From NCBI GenBank assembly GCA_964036275.1, contig OZ038437.1, positions 18,024,859-18,088,858 of the forward strand: DNA of 64,000 bases. Reading direction: 5' to 3'. This document shows, one piece after another, positions 34,801 through 47,900 of the stretch. The position numbers were made by a program, and so were the translations under genes. Under the pieces are notes generated by a model. The model had not been told where the DNA came from, did no database searches, and was given only the letters and a program-made list of their open reading frames with translations. This stretch comes from Litoditis marina. Its lineage: Eukaryota > Nematoda > Chromadorea > Rhabditida > Rhabditidae. Position 1 is the first letter of the stretch. The number at the start of each line of letters is the position of its first letter.

Positions 34801-36918
34801 GACCATGATCAGACTACAAAACGAGAATCCAGGATACAGGACGAACTGAGTAATATTATTGTACATTTGTAAACTTAACCGCTCTTGCGATGACTTACTC
34901 AACTTACAAGTTTCCTCTATGTGTTCCATAGATGTTTTGACCTACAGGCGCTTAGAAGAAGCACACTAAGTATAAGGTTTTGAAATTCTCTTGATGATTG
35001 AAACTTTTGAGTAGTCTTATTCAAAATCTATACACTGTAATTATACATTTTTTCCCTGAAATTCCCACCCAAAAACCTTTTAATGCCATATAATTAGCGT
35101 GCTAGAAATAGAGTCAGCTTTTTTTCACACGTTTTTGTTAGCTGAAAGCAAGTACATGATTAATTGTAAAATTTTGAGAATCAAACTAAAACACGAAGTG
35201 GTGACGTGTTCTATACTGTTGAGGGTAGTCACAAGCTGAGCTGTTTTAACCAGACAACTTTTTCAGAAGTATTTTCTTTTTACAACCTTTCTGTAAATAG
35301 CAATGACAATAGGATGCTGGTCATTACGTTGTCTTCATTTTTATGCTTCATGGTCTCACTTCACTACTTTTGCATGCCAAAATTGCACAGTTTTTCGTAT
35401 GAAAATTGCTTCGATAAATGTTTTATAACCAGTTTTTATTTTTTGATATCAGAAGTGCAGTAGTAAAGCGGAGTAACACACCAGAAATCACGCACTTTCA
35501 TTAAAATTCTCCCAAACACGAGTAAATCCTAGCATTGAGTGAAATGAACTTACCAAAGCTTGATATAAATTGAAAATGAGTGCCTTTCTTTCGGTTTTAC
35601 AAACACTTACTACCATTGTCGATACATGTTTTTTCATAGGACATAGTTCTGAAACTATATTTCAACTCCATTTCCATGTTCAATCAACTTGTTATCCAGG
35701 TTTTGCCGAGTTCGTTTCCGGTGAGGTCAAAAGAGATCAAAGATCGAAGAAGGGAAATCGCGCCGTTTTTAATGAGGAGGGCGACATTTCCGCGAGAACC
35801 TGGACCACCCACAGTGCGCGAAAGGGGTACGGTATCACAGTATACTAGAAGTAAAGTGGAAAGTCACGTGAAGTTAGCATTCAAGATGAATCGTGCACTT
35901 TGTTATTGCACGTCTCTACGTTCTGCTGTGTTCAATATGCTTCACGTAACTGTGCAATTGACTAACAGTATACATCCATTCTCTAGTTATACGGCTCGAA
36001 AACGGATTTGGTGTCTTAATCGAACGTTTTATATGAATGATTCTGTGTTCAATATAATTTGTTACTTTCAGACAAAGTTCCCCCCAAAACACTCATCGCG
36101 TATCAGTGGTAACCCTCTCGAATGCGGAAGTTATCTCTATTTCGACTCCGCCCGAGCGATCTTTGGTCCGAAGATATGTCTCAGCCACTCCTCAGGTATA
36201 GTAGTAATAATGAAATAACACCTATAATATTCAAAATGTAAAGTTTATTGCACCAATAATATCAAATAGATTATATGGTACAATTTATTTCCACGTTGCT
36301 TTCTACAGTAAAACATGGAATAAAGAAGAACAGTTCAATTATCGAATTTTTTTAAAATGGAGGATGGTGATCGCATAAAGTGTAGGAAGACTAAGTATAG
36401 TATCCAGATTTTATACTAAACTAGATCACAAACATTAGTTATATCCAGCTCTAATTCGATTGTGTTCTGCACAGCTCGTCTGCCCCAGGTATAGTCCTAT
36501 TCGTTTTTACGTGAACTACCACAGTATACGGTGGATAACTGTCAATCCAGTACATGTTAAAGGATTGACAGGATTCATTGAAAACGCCGAGTTTTTGATT
36601 AACTAGCTTTACACGTTCTCGTGACTATGGTTATACCAGAAGTAGATTGGATAGTCAAGTAAAGTTAACTATCCTAATGAGGCATCGTGCACTTTGTCAT
36701 GGCACGTTTTTGAGTTCTGCTGTGTTTACCATGTTTCAAAAGACTGTGCGATTATCTAACAGTAAAGGTTGTAGCGCACAAAGAATGTTTGTAGTTTTAC
36801 TGTAAGCTCTTTCTCTTTCTAAACTCCAATCTTCTAGATTTTCGTAGCTGTGGTGGCCGTCGTTTACACGTGGATCGCCAGTTTTGTTACCATGTTCGGA
36901 AGTTTTTTCTGGAAATGA
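31842..36918 (+). CDS. Unrecognised 264-residue protein with C-terminal membrane anchor (gene 3)
   Basis: Exons: 31842-31910, 32904-33061, 33729-33830, 34716-34849, 35700-35826, 36072-36195, 36838-36918. Total 795 nt, 264 codons plus TGA, with all six junction phases consistent. The ATG (31842) sits just after an acceptor-like TTTTTTCAG, so the start exon may have an upstream UTR exon. The N-terminus is MAPSTSSSMCCCMRGS, a Cys cluster that could be lipid-modified (inference). The middle is polar and charged. The last exon encodes IFVAVVAVVYTWIASF and ends FFWK, one hydrophobic helix at the extreme C-terminus, so a tail-anchored membrane protein is likely. I do not recognise the family. Junctions at 34849 and 35700 are the least certain: other frames are open in exon 35700-35826, but only this combination reaches the hydrophobic end without a stop. 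Five of six introns hold one or more MITE copies. Confidence 0.65.
32192..32288 (+). mobile_element. TTAA-flanked MITE, shortened copy 3
   Basis: TTAAATTAGGACGATC to GATCGTTCTACTTTGA, with an internal deletion; first intron of the tail-anchored gene. Confidence 0.65.
32606..32737 (+). mobile_element. TA-MITE copy 5
   Basis: Full length, intron 1 of the tail-anchored gene. Confidence 0.88.
33285..33519. mobile_element. TATAGTTCACACC-ended MITE
   Basis: Inverted ends with CATTCCAACTGAGACTCCTA / TAGGAGTGTCAGTAGGAATG, in intron 2 of the tail-anchored gene. Confidence 0.75.
33518..33647 (+). mobile_element. TA-MITE copy 6
   Basis: Inserted exactly at the terminal TA of the TATAGT-ended element 33285-33519. 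Confidence 0.85.
33890..33992 (+). mobile_element. TTAA-flanked MITE, diverged copy 4
   Basis: Left end degraded; right end CCACATAATCGTCCTACTTTAA-like with TTAA at 33989-33992. Intron 3 of the tail-anchored gene. Confidence 0.65.
34292..34423 (+). mobile_element. TA-MITE copy 7
   Basis: Diverged at the right end (GAACTACAATTATA); intron 3 of the tail-anchored gene. Confidence 0.8.
34473..34653. mobile_element. GGCGGCGTAGCAA-ended MITE, CTCATGAG-iterated, copy 1
   Basis: 181 bp with inverted ends GGCGGCGTAGCAATCC and GGTTTGCTACGCCGCC. The interior repeats CTCATGAG and variants in both directions. No clear target duplication. It lies in intron 3 of the tail-anchored gene. Confidence 0.85.
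35841..35972 (+). mobile_element. TA-MITE copy 8
   Basis: Takes up more than half of the 245-bp intron after exon 35700-35826, starting 14 nt after the donor GT. Confidence 0.88.
36632..36765 (+). mobile_element. TA-MITE copy 9
   Basis: Last intron of the tail-anchored gene. Confidence 0.82.
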
Positions 36919-37278
36919 TTTTCACATAGTATTCATTTTACATTTAAATAGTCACATTCTCAGTAATAGTTGACTAAGAAGTTGTGAAATCCGGTGATTT
37001 CAGATGAATCTTTTTCTCGAAAATAGAAAACATACAAAATTTAATAATAGTTTTATGATGCCAACGATACAGGCGGGTAATATACTGAACCTATTGATAC
37101 ATTTCACGTTTCAACTCTCTGATTGTGTATGATTTGTGAATTGTTCAGGAAAAAATAAAAATTTGTGATTGTTCATAGTCGAAGTGTGTTTCACAAATGA
37201 ACAAAATGATTTGACAGAAAAATCTGCTTCGTAGGGCTGTGAAACAATATATGGAGTGATTTGTTCAATAAATTGAAC

Positions 37279-37412
37279 TATACTTTTACTCAATTGCACA
37301 GTCACGTGAAACATGTAAAACACATCAGAATTCAAAACGTGCAATGAAAAAGTGCACAATTCCTCATCAAAATGCAAACTTTACGTGACTATTCAATTCC
37401 CTTCTAGTTTAT
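37279..37412 (-). mobile_element. TA-MITE copy 10
   Basis: Inverted; spacer after the tail-anchored gene. Confidence 0.82.
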
Positions 37413-38514
37413 AACTCTGACCCTAGAATAACTTTTCTCAGGTTTTTGAAACCAGACTTCGCGCAACAACTTGAACTGCAATTATCAGTGTAACTATGTT
37501 CCAATTACCCAAAACTGATCACTGATTCGTTTTTTTTTTGTGAAATTGAAGTTTAACTTGGTTTAGAAACTGAACCTTATCTATCAATGAGTTAATGTCG
37601 AAGTTTATTTCATTTATTTAAACTCAACTCTTCAAAGCTTGTTTATTTAAACCCTAACATCTGTTATTCTATTGACTTTCAAAAGAATTTTTAATCACTA
37701 TAAGGTTCCTTCCCTCTAACGTAAAAAATCAGAAAATTACATGTCTTCCGATATTGTGCTGCGTTTGTTGTTTTTTTTTAACTAGTTATGTGTTAAAAAT
37801 CGAACAACAAAATAAGTTCGTTTACCACGTATTGTCAATAATTGTCTGTTGAACGATATTGTAGCAATGGGTATTTTCAAACTTGAAGCCTCAAATGTCT
37901 TTAGGACAAAACGTATAAATCAGATGAAATAAAAATAAACGAATGAATGTATAGTAAAGATATATAGTAAAACGAAATGAATGTTCCAAGTTTCAAAACC
38001 CGAAAACTGTATGAGTAATTGGGTGCGTAACTCATCTGATAGTGTAGCGACGCTTATTTCTTGCTTCACAACAGGTTCTTTATCGCGCGACCCTGTTAAT
38101 ATTGATTACATCACTTTGGATTGAGATTTTCGCTAGCAACGCGCTTCACGCGTTCACGTTTTCACTTGTTTAGGTCATTTAAAATTTTAACAACTTTCAA
38201 TCATCAAATTTATCAAATTATTACATTTCGATGTCACTTTGAGACTATTCAGCTAGCAACGTGCTTACGGTTTTCACGTTTCTACGTTTTTACTTGTTTT
38301 ATTCATCAGAAAGTTTTGAAACTTTATCTTTATGTGAGAAAACTGCGAAATGTACCGTATGAGTACAAAATCATTATGTTTCAACTTCTTAGATTTAGGG
38401 GAAGTTTCGAACTTTCAGATAGTTCTCTACCATTTTTTAGAAATAGTTGTTTATCCAAACTTGGTCTTCTCATGAAATCCATATTTCTATTAGAGGCCCG
38501 AAAAACCAACTGCA

Positions 38515-38676
38515 TATACTATAAATTGAATAGTCACGTAAACTTAGTTGGTATTAGTTCTCTGAGCGTTACCTTGATTAGCATTCTAACGAGGCATCGT
38601 GCACTTGTCATTGCACATTCCTAAGTTCTGCTGGGGTTAACATGTTTCACTTGACTGTGCAATTGACTAAATGCAT
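38515..38676 (+). mobile_element. TA-MITE copy 11 with ~30-bp internal insertion
   Basis: The left arm is interrupted after CACGTAAACTTAG by unrelated sequence; then TTAGCATTCTAACGAGGCAT resumes. Upstream of the ankyrin gene. Confidence 0.8.
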
Positions 38677-38954
38677 ACAGCATACACCTTCATACTACGG
38701 TCGACGTTGAAACAAAACAGGCTATACAAGTTGTATCTAACCCGAGTAACCTTTTTTGATGTAATTTGATTTATTGTTTTTTGGTTCCTTTTTGGTCCTG
38801 TTTTTCTATGTTTTGTTGAGACTTTGGAAACAAAGAATTATCCTATTAATATAATACAAAACGTTTTCTTCGAGTATTTTATTTCGTGATTTCAGGGAAT
38901 AATATTGAAGATCAGGAAAACAAATTGTTTATTCGAAAAAATCGATAATTGGAT

Positions 38955-41900
38955 ATGAGTGGCGGCGAGGTAGCCGATTGGTCTGATGTACAGAAGGCAG
39001 AACTACTGAATGCCGCTTACGAAGGCAACATGACCAAGGTAGGTCAAATACACAACACCGCATGGAATTGGGGGCGTGGCATAGTTTTATGTCGCACACG
39101 CGATGCTGCACGAAACAGTAGGCGTAGCCAAACTTCAACTGTATTAGATCATATTGAGTGTGGGTGAAATGGGTTGTAGTGCGGATTAAAAACTGTTTGA
39201 TTGCTTGAAAAACTGTTCATGCCCGCGAGAAAAAATGAAAAATATGAGGGTTTAGGAAACGTTGAGAAAGGTGACTTACGTTTTACTCACATATGAATGC
39301 TTAGGAAGTCTTACAGCAAAAAACCATACCCAGTTAGCCAAACACCATAACCAGTTAGCAATCATGGTGTATTTTTTATATATATTCAATAATATTACTT
39401 ATTTTATATATTTAATAATATTGTATTTATTATTATTACTTTTTCATTTATTCAATAATATTACTTATTTCATATATTCAACAATATTGTATTTATTGTT
39501 ATTACTTTTCCATATATATTCAATAATATTACTTGTTTTATATAAATAACACGTTATCAATTTTCCAGATTTCGGAGCTATTGAAACTGGGTGTCCACGT
39601 GGATTCGGCCGACGACGATGAAGTAACCGCCATTCAAATTGCCGCCTTTTTGGGGAACAACCAATTGGTGAGCTTTTCACTAGCAATTTATCACTCACGT
39701 AAAATGTCAAGAATCTGTAGTTTGATCTTGGTACAATAATTCACTATTACCCAACCGAAAAGCGACCGGACCAAACTACAAATATAGTGGGTGCCAATAT
39801 TATAAATTTCTGTCTCTCGCCGGAATCGAACCTGCGAGCAAAAGATTTGTAGCAGAGCGCGATAACCACTGCGCTAATGGTGCACATAGCCGGCAAGCTT
39901 CGGAATCAGAGACATGCGTGCGTACACAGAGGAAAGTGAGATATACAGTACCCTCCCGCCATTCCGTTGGCGACGACTATACCGCTGTAGTTGTAGTTAG
40001 ACTCGGTTGCATTTTGATTGAGTAGTCGTAAATTAAACCGTAGGAGCCTGTTAAAAACGAACCCTCTACAACTTAACCTCACATTTCACCTTCACACATC
40101 ATACTGGAGCTGAACCAAACCAGGTTCTTTCAAAAGTCAAAAAAAGATCGTGGTTTTCAAAGACAGCAGATTTTGAACCTACCAATAGTGGTAAATTTTC
40201 GAGGAACCTTGCAGATTTTTCTGCAAATGCACTAGTGAAAATCCGAAATCCAATCTAAAATCGCACAATTCGAACGAGTAACTAAACTTGTTGGCGCACT
40301 CTATTTCAAATCAAGTCAAATATCCATTACACAGTGTGTAATAACGGAACAAAAGTTGTAAACGTCAAAGACTGCCAAAATGGAAAACGGTAGAAAATAC
40401 TTTAAAGAAATGACTACATTTTATAGTTTCTTTTGTAAATTTACAAAATATGCTTCCAGGTAACATTTCTGCTGGAACAGGGTGCAGATCTCGAATCAAC
40501 CAGTCAAATAGGAATGACTCCGTTTCTCCACGCTTGCAGGGAAGGAAAAATAGCTGTGGTCGACACGTTATTACAAAGAGGCGCAGACATACACAAATCA
40601 ACGTGAGATTCAGGTTATATAGGTTCACGTGTGCTCACGTGTACTATCACGTGATTTCATTATCTTATATGTGATATCTTACTATAGAGAAGCGCTGACA
40701 TACACAAATCAACGTGAGAATTAGGTTCACGTGTGACCACGTGTACTATCACGTGATTTTATTATCATTCATGTTATATCTTACAACAGAGATGTGCGGA
40801 TATACACCAATCCACGTGAGCGTAATTAATAATATAAATAACAATAATAACGCATTCGATGACTGTGCATTTTCAAGGGACATACACCAGAATGTGAATA
40901 GCGTTTTTAGGAGGAATACAAAATGTACCCTCAAATTTGTTCACATGAGCTCATGTGTCGAATCCTAGTGGAACAAGCGAATAGCCCGCACACGATTTGC
41001 CTTGTTGAAGTCACTGTGTGAAAGAAGCCGCCCGTTAGAATTGCTCTGAAATATTATAGTTTCTTCCAAAGTTTTAGGACAATCGAGCAATCACATATTT
41101 ACTACAAGTAAATTCAATCGTCGCGTAAAGCTAGCGTTCTAATGAAGAAATGTGCACTTTGTCATTGCACGTTTCTGAGTTCGGCTGTGTTTAACATGTT
41201 TCACGTTACTTCCACGTGACTGTGTGTCATAATGTAAGAATTACAGATCCATGGATATATATTTCTGATTTTTATAGCGTTGGGTTACTTACCATGACTT
41301 ATTTTGGTTGTAACTGCTCTGTTCGAACGTCACCGAACTTTTTCAGTGGAATGGGGGCTTCGGCGTTGACGTTGGCAGCTGCGGGAGGTTGGTCTCTCTT
41401 TGATCATTTATCATTTTTTTATCGAATTATAGAAAAATTTCAATCCCGTGGTTTGTGATCGATAATTGTTACATCGGGTCTAAACTACAATTCAGTCAAA
41501 CACGTCAACCCCTTACTGCTCACAAGAACACAGTGAATAAGCTAGTACGCTGTCTTAAAGGGGGACAGAAAGGAAAATTAGTATGAAATAACTTACCAAG
41601 AGAAACCTATAAGTATAACTTTGAATTCAAACTAACGAACAACATTTGCGTACGGTTGACACGTGTTTGCCTGCTTTGGCGCGCGCAACGTTATATTTAG
41701 GTACCCCGGGGTACCTAAACTTACTAAACTAGCTTTCCTCTCTGCCCCCCTTCGAGAATAGAATAAAATATTTATTTAATATCGAGTGAGTTCAAAAGTT
41801 GAATACGAAAATAGAGCAAAAAGACAGAGGGTCGAGCGAACTTCTCCTCAAATGCCGGCAAAAGTATTGTTTCCCTCCTACTTATAACGTTCGCTCCCAA

Positions 41901-44900
41901 GCCCTAATAGATTGGAATAGTGTTTAGAATATGTGTATCTTGTTTGATCTCTATATTGATACAACCGAGGTGATCAAGAAACTACAATTTGAGATCAAAC
42001 TACAACTTCCAGCCCACATGGACGTAGTGAAGAAGTTGGTTAGTCTCGGGGTGGGTGTGTCCGCCCGGTCCTCGCCCGCCATGTGCCCGACTCCATTGAT
42101 TGCAGCCGCCTTCAGAAGCAGTCCACAGATATGCGGATTCTTGATTTTGAGGTGGGTCACGGGAAATAGTCACGTGGAAAGTGAGGTAATCACGTGAAAA
42201 ACGTGAGAAAACTTACCTTTTTACGGCATTCACATGACTAGGTCGATTTGTCAAAGTATGCGAATTCTTGAGTTTGATGAGAAATAATAGATAAAATCAT
42301 GATAAAAGTTGGTTCCCAAATGATATTTAAACTTAGAGCAGTTGAAACGTTTTCCCACCAAAACTGAATTTCTTTCTAGATATTGCTCCGATCCTCTATA
42401 TTTTCAAAGTACCACATCTATACTGTTAGTCGATTGCACGCACAACGCACACGTGAAACATGTTGAATGTTGAACACAGCAGAACTCAGAAACGTGCGAA
42501 GACACGGTGCACGATTCCTCATTAGAATGCTAACTTTGCGTGACCATGCAATTGACTTCTAGTAGACCAATGTGGGCAAACAAACCATTTTATCCTATTC
42601 TATTCTGGCGGCGTAGCAATCCCTCAAAAATCTCATGAGCTTGCCTCATGAGCTATTCGCATGAGCTTCTCATGAGATTCTATTGATTGCTATGCTACAA
42701 CATTGAGAGTTCACGAGTAGCTCATGAGGTATCTCATGAGAAACTCATATGAACTTCTCGTTACATTTGATGGATTGCTACGCCGCCTGATGAAAGAGTT
42801 GCAGAAGAGCAGCGATCGTGGACGAGATAATGGATGCCCTACTGGGACTTTCTGCCCTCTCTTGTACCATCATGTGCGCCACCACCACAGTTGTATTCTC
42901 GGCTCTACTTGACTTGGGGGCTGAACCGAGAAAGAGGTTGGTGGGGAAAAGTAACCGATCGGGAAATGTAACCGAGCAATGTTTATAATTCTCTCTTACC
43001 CTGGTAGTTCTAACAAAAAAATGTATTGGCTCTCAGAACTACTCGATTTGGGACAGAAACGAGAAAGAGGTGAGTAAACGGGAAAATTAACCGATTGAAA
43101 GATGTAACTGATTGAAAAATGTCCACGGGCTAACCACCTCAACCGATTCGGTTACTAATCACGTAACTTGTACATAGCACAAAGTGTGTTGTAACAATTT
43201 TTTTAAAATTCGACCAATGAGCAAAAAGCTCAAACTACAAATATATCAAGATAGAGCATCGCTGAATACGGCAACCCCATACCGTAAGTTATGTTCAAAC
43301 CGTAGCATTTCAGAACTCTGAAGAACAAAACTGCCTTCGAACTGGCGCGAATGCGAAATCGACAGGATATGATTAATATTTTGGCCGATAAAACCAGAAT
43401 GCGATACGGTAAGAGGAAACTTTTTGTAATTATTGTCAGACGACCCGATATCATCTAGCTACTTGTTGGGTTTTATTAGTACAACAAAATTGACTTGAAA
43501 TAAGTTCAAACAAAGAGGTTTTTTTCTAGAGGTCTAAAACTTTACGAGCTGTAATCCTATTGAGTTTATTGGCTCCAGAGTCCGAATTGCAACTAGATAC
43601 AGAAGAAATAGAGTAAAAAGAGGAGAAAAAGAGAGAACTTTATTCGCACTGTGCAAATTCCTAGAATGCCTCTTGTAAACTTTAGTTATTTCGACATTTC
43701 GGGCAATTATCAATCCATATGTCAAACAAGGAGCCCGTATAAGTAGATGACCCGTTATCAGTTAACTTGTATTCTAAGTAAACAGTTAGTCAATTGCACG
43801 GTCACGTGAATGGTAAACACAGCAACAAAGTGCACAATTCCTCCTTAGAATGTTAACTTTACGTGACTGTTCAATTTGCTTTAAGTATAGATGGTAATAC
43901 TGTCATTTCCATAGAATTAGTAAAATCGATCAAAGTACACAAATTTACATAAAATTATTACATTCACGATTCGTCAAAAGTTGCGGGTTGGAAAAGAAAC
44001 TTACAAAAAATAAAATCGTGGTATATTTAATTGTCACGGAAACATTAATCCGTCATATATTGAACCACACATCTTGTGACCTATTTAGTAATGTGAATAT
44101 ACGTGTTCCACAATACCTCAAGGTTTCCATGCGAACCAATTTAGTTTATATTATTGTAATTATTAATAGTATATAACTATATTCATATTATCATTATAAA
44201 ATCTTAGATCTAGTGAAAAGTGTGGACGTGCGTCAACTGCTGTTAGACGGCCATTTGGACAGTGCCGAACTGACGCGGCAGAGGGAGACAGAACTTCCGG
44301 ATGGGTCCAATCCACTGCTGTTCGCGGCGGCTAGTGGAAATCCACAAGCGGTAAGTTTTATACAATAATGATAAAATTTATAGTCGTCGCCAATGGGAAA
44401 GCGAAAGGGTACTGTATATCTCACTTTCCGCTGTGTACGCACACATATGTTCGATTCCGAAGCTTGACGGGTATATTTTCTAATAGCGCAGTGGTTCACG
44501 CCCTGCTACGAAACTTTTGCTCGCAGGTTCGATTCCGGCAAGAGACAGGAATTTATAAATTTGGCACCCACTATATTACACAATATGTGCAACGTGATAT
44601 TCATTCATTTGTACACGGTTTTCAAAAGAGTACGTGATGCTGCATTCGTACGTTGCTCTCGTTGTTTTTGTGTCAAAACTTATGCCAAGCATTGAAATTA
44701 AACGGCCAATTCTACAACTAACCGGGTTTTTAGGTAACCTAACCCTTTTTTGGTAACCTCTTTTTCAGGTTACCTTGGTAGGTAACCTGGAAGTAACCTG
44801 AAACGAAAATCCGGTTACCGTCCAGACTAACGGTAAAAACCACATTTTGCGTTAGAAAAACAGGTAACCGGTTTTTCATTTCAGGTTACCAACCGGTTAC

Positions 44901-47900
44901 CTACTGAGGTCACCTGAAAAATGGGTTACCAAAAAACGGTTAGGTTACCTAAAAACCCGGTTACATATAGAATTCACCAAATTAAACTACAACTAAGATT
45001 TGGTCTTTGGTCCAACCCACTGATATTTGCCGCGGCCAGCGTAGATCCACAGGCGGTAAACTTTACATAGTACATTAAACTTTAATACATTAAACATGAT
45101 ACATTGAACATAATACAATTATAATACATATTAATTTGAAGTTCAAAAGGAAGTTCGTGTTCACGGAACTAGTGCTACACTCGTGAGGAATGATAAAGTT
45201 ATGATCAAAAACTTGATAAACTGCCAGATGGGTCTAATCCACTGCTGTTTGCGGCCGCTAGCCGATTTCCACGGGCGGTATGATGTTTTTGTAGTTTGAT
45301 ATTTGCTTCCATAGCGATAATAGAGAAATCAGACTACAAATAATATTTGGTCACTCTAATTCACTGATATTTGCAGCGGCTAGCGGCAATCTACAAAAGG
45401 TAATATATTTAAAAGGTTAAAGAATGACGATTATGTGCTCCACTCTCAACGCTCCAGTCCTATAAACTGCAATACACTTCTCAATTGCAGTTTAAAGGAC
45501 TGACGCACCGAGATTGGAGCACATCATCGTCCTACTTTAAACTAAATGAAAACGTGATTTTCAATAGGTCATAAACAATTCTTCAATTTCAATTTCTTCA
45601 ATTTGAATTATTATAATTTTGATTTCTTACGCTTCTCGTGGCTGTGCACATAACTAAAAGTACAACAGTTTTCAATTAGGATCAAAACATGTCATTATTT
45701 CTCAAAGATTTGAATATTATATATACAAAAAAAAACTCACTAAATCAATGTATTCAGGTTCGTCTTAAATTGAACGTATGTTTCAGAACGGTTGGAATAA
45801 ACCATCCTAAACGTTCACAAACGCGGCCTATAAGTATTGACGTTACAGTTTTCATGTGACCTAAACCTGAACTAGTAGTATAGTTCACACCATTCCTACT
45901 GAGAATCCTACAGTAACCCTACAAACTTTCCGAAGGCTGTTGTGAAGCTGAAAATTTAGTTCATGAAAAATCGGCCCAAGTAACTAAGTAAGTAAGTATA
46001 TTTACTGAACCTGAGAACGACAATGAGGTGCGAAAATCCTCTATCTTTCCGATCATACGTTAGTGAGAAAAACTGCTTCGAAGTTTTGAAATCCTACTGT
46101 AGGAGTCTCAGTAGGAATGAAAAAGACTATACAACATGTTCTAAGAAAAGTACGAAATATCATATATAAACTCATAATTTACATCTACTTTGCCCAATAA
46201 AACGGATATCTTCAGGTTCGTCTGCTGCTGAACTTGGGTGTGAGCCAACACGCTGCCGACGCCAGAAACGGACTGACGGCAGTACAGATCAGCGCACTCT
46301 TGAGGTGAAAATGATCATCAAATGATAGTCAACAAACTACAAACTACAACGTGATTTTTCATCTGATGTTCCGTTTATTCATAAATAGTTTTTTAGACAC
46401 GACGACATCACCTCCCTTCTCGTCGCCAACAGTGGCAGTTCGTGTTATTTCAACGCTGCGCAAATGAGTGCATTCGACTACTATATTTCTAGTTCTGGTT
46501 AGTTTTCCAGTATTATATACTCAGTTTCACCAATTAAAAAATCCGTCCCGCTCTAATTTTGACTTGTGAGTTAACAATCTGACCTTTTGGCAAATGAAAA
46601 ACCATTATCAAAAATATATACTTTTATATCTCTATCTCGTTTCGTTTTCTCAGAAAAGCGGCTTACGTAATGACACCGATGGGGGAGTTGCGCACGGGGT
46701 ATGCTCAAAATAGCCTATAAAAGTACAAAAATATTTTTAAAACGTTCTATCATATACGACAACACAATTGAAAACTAAAAGTTGAAAATAACTCGAAACG
46801 TAAATGAACCAAGTCAAGTTGCGTCACAGTGAAAATGTTCATGTGCTCTTTTTTATTGCTCGATGTTATGCAAATTTTGCAAACTTTTTATCAGAATGTT
46901 TTTTCATGGTCTGTGGGAACACATTGAGAGACTTTTTTGAGCTTTTTGAATTTTTTCGTGAGACTCAGATTATAGCGGTACGGTTTCTTTAATGTTCTTC
47001 TACAGCAATTCGTCCAGTCTTCAGGAAGTTTTTCTAATGAATAATGAGTATCGTGTACTCTGTCATTGCACGTTTCTGAGTCTGCTGTGTTTAACATGTT
47101 TCACGAGTGTGCAGCTACAGTACACTGTAAAACAATATTTAAGAGAGGGAGAAAAGTTTTGATGTGTACTTTTCTATACAAAGAAATACTTTTATTCGTG
47201 TTGAAGTCTAATAGCACCAGTGGAAGTTACAAATGTGATGAAACAGGAAAAATTATTCAAATCACCAGGTTGTAAACACATTACGATCAATACGGTGTGA
47301 AGTAAATTACTAAGTTACCAATTATGTTACACGTGTCTTCACGTGATTTCTTTCTCTCACGTGCTTTTCTCACAGGCGACCACGACGCGTTGCTACGCGC
47401 CACTCTGCACTGCTATCGCCCTCCGAAAGTGGAGACGAAACTCAGTCTCAGCCACAGCTCAAACACCCTGACAAAGGTTATTCCCGGCAGACCAAAGGTA
47501 GCTTTAAATAAACTCAATCAATAATTAACTTTATAGATTGTATTTATTATTTCTAGTTCATTCATGTAATAATTTCATTCTAGTTCACTTTATTCTATTT
47601 GATCTCTCGAAAATCTCTTGAAACTTGAGGTGCGAAAACGAGAAAACCGATAATTCACATAACCAGTCAAGTGGATTTTCAAATTAGATAGTGATGTTGG
47701 TTGGTCAACGTTAGAAGGTTTCTAATTAAGTGGACAAATTTAGCAAACAAACCTTGCCATTTTATTTGTAACCTCCTTTTGGGGATGTTTAATAGTTTTC
47801 TACACGTGTTGGGCGGATAATAGAGTGTAGGTTTGGAAGAAAGTAACAATGTTTGTCATTTTTGTTTTTGGACGCACAGTAAACACCGGTATTTTTCGCA

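Larger units (their letters stand above)
36919..38954. other. Spacer between genes 3 and 4
   Basis: Two TA-MITE copies and AT-rich sequence; the open frame at 38121-38624 covers a MITE and lacks coding character. Confidence 0.6.

Noticed and set aside
38121..38624. 167-codon open frame upstream of the ankyrin gene
   Set aside because: It runs through a TA-MITE and AT-rich sequence with no protein character.
44480..44545. Possible tRNA gene (and similar at 39850, 52880, 49730, 120)
   Set aside because: B-box and A-box-like words are present, but the cloverleaf stems do not form and the same sequence recurs inside a bounded mobile element.
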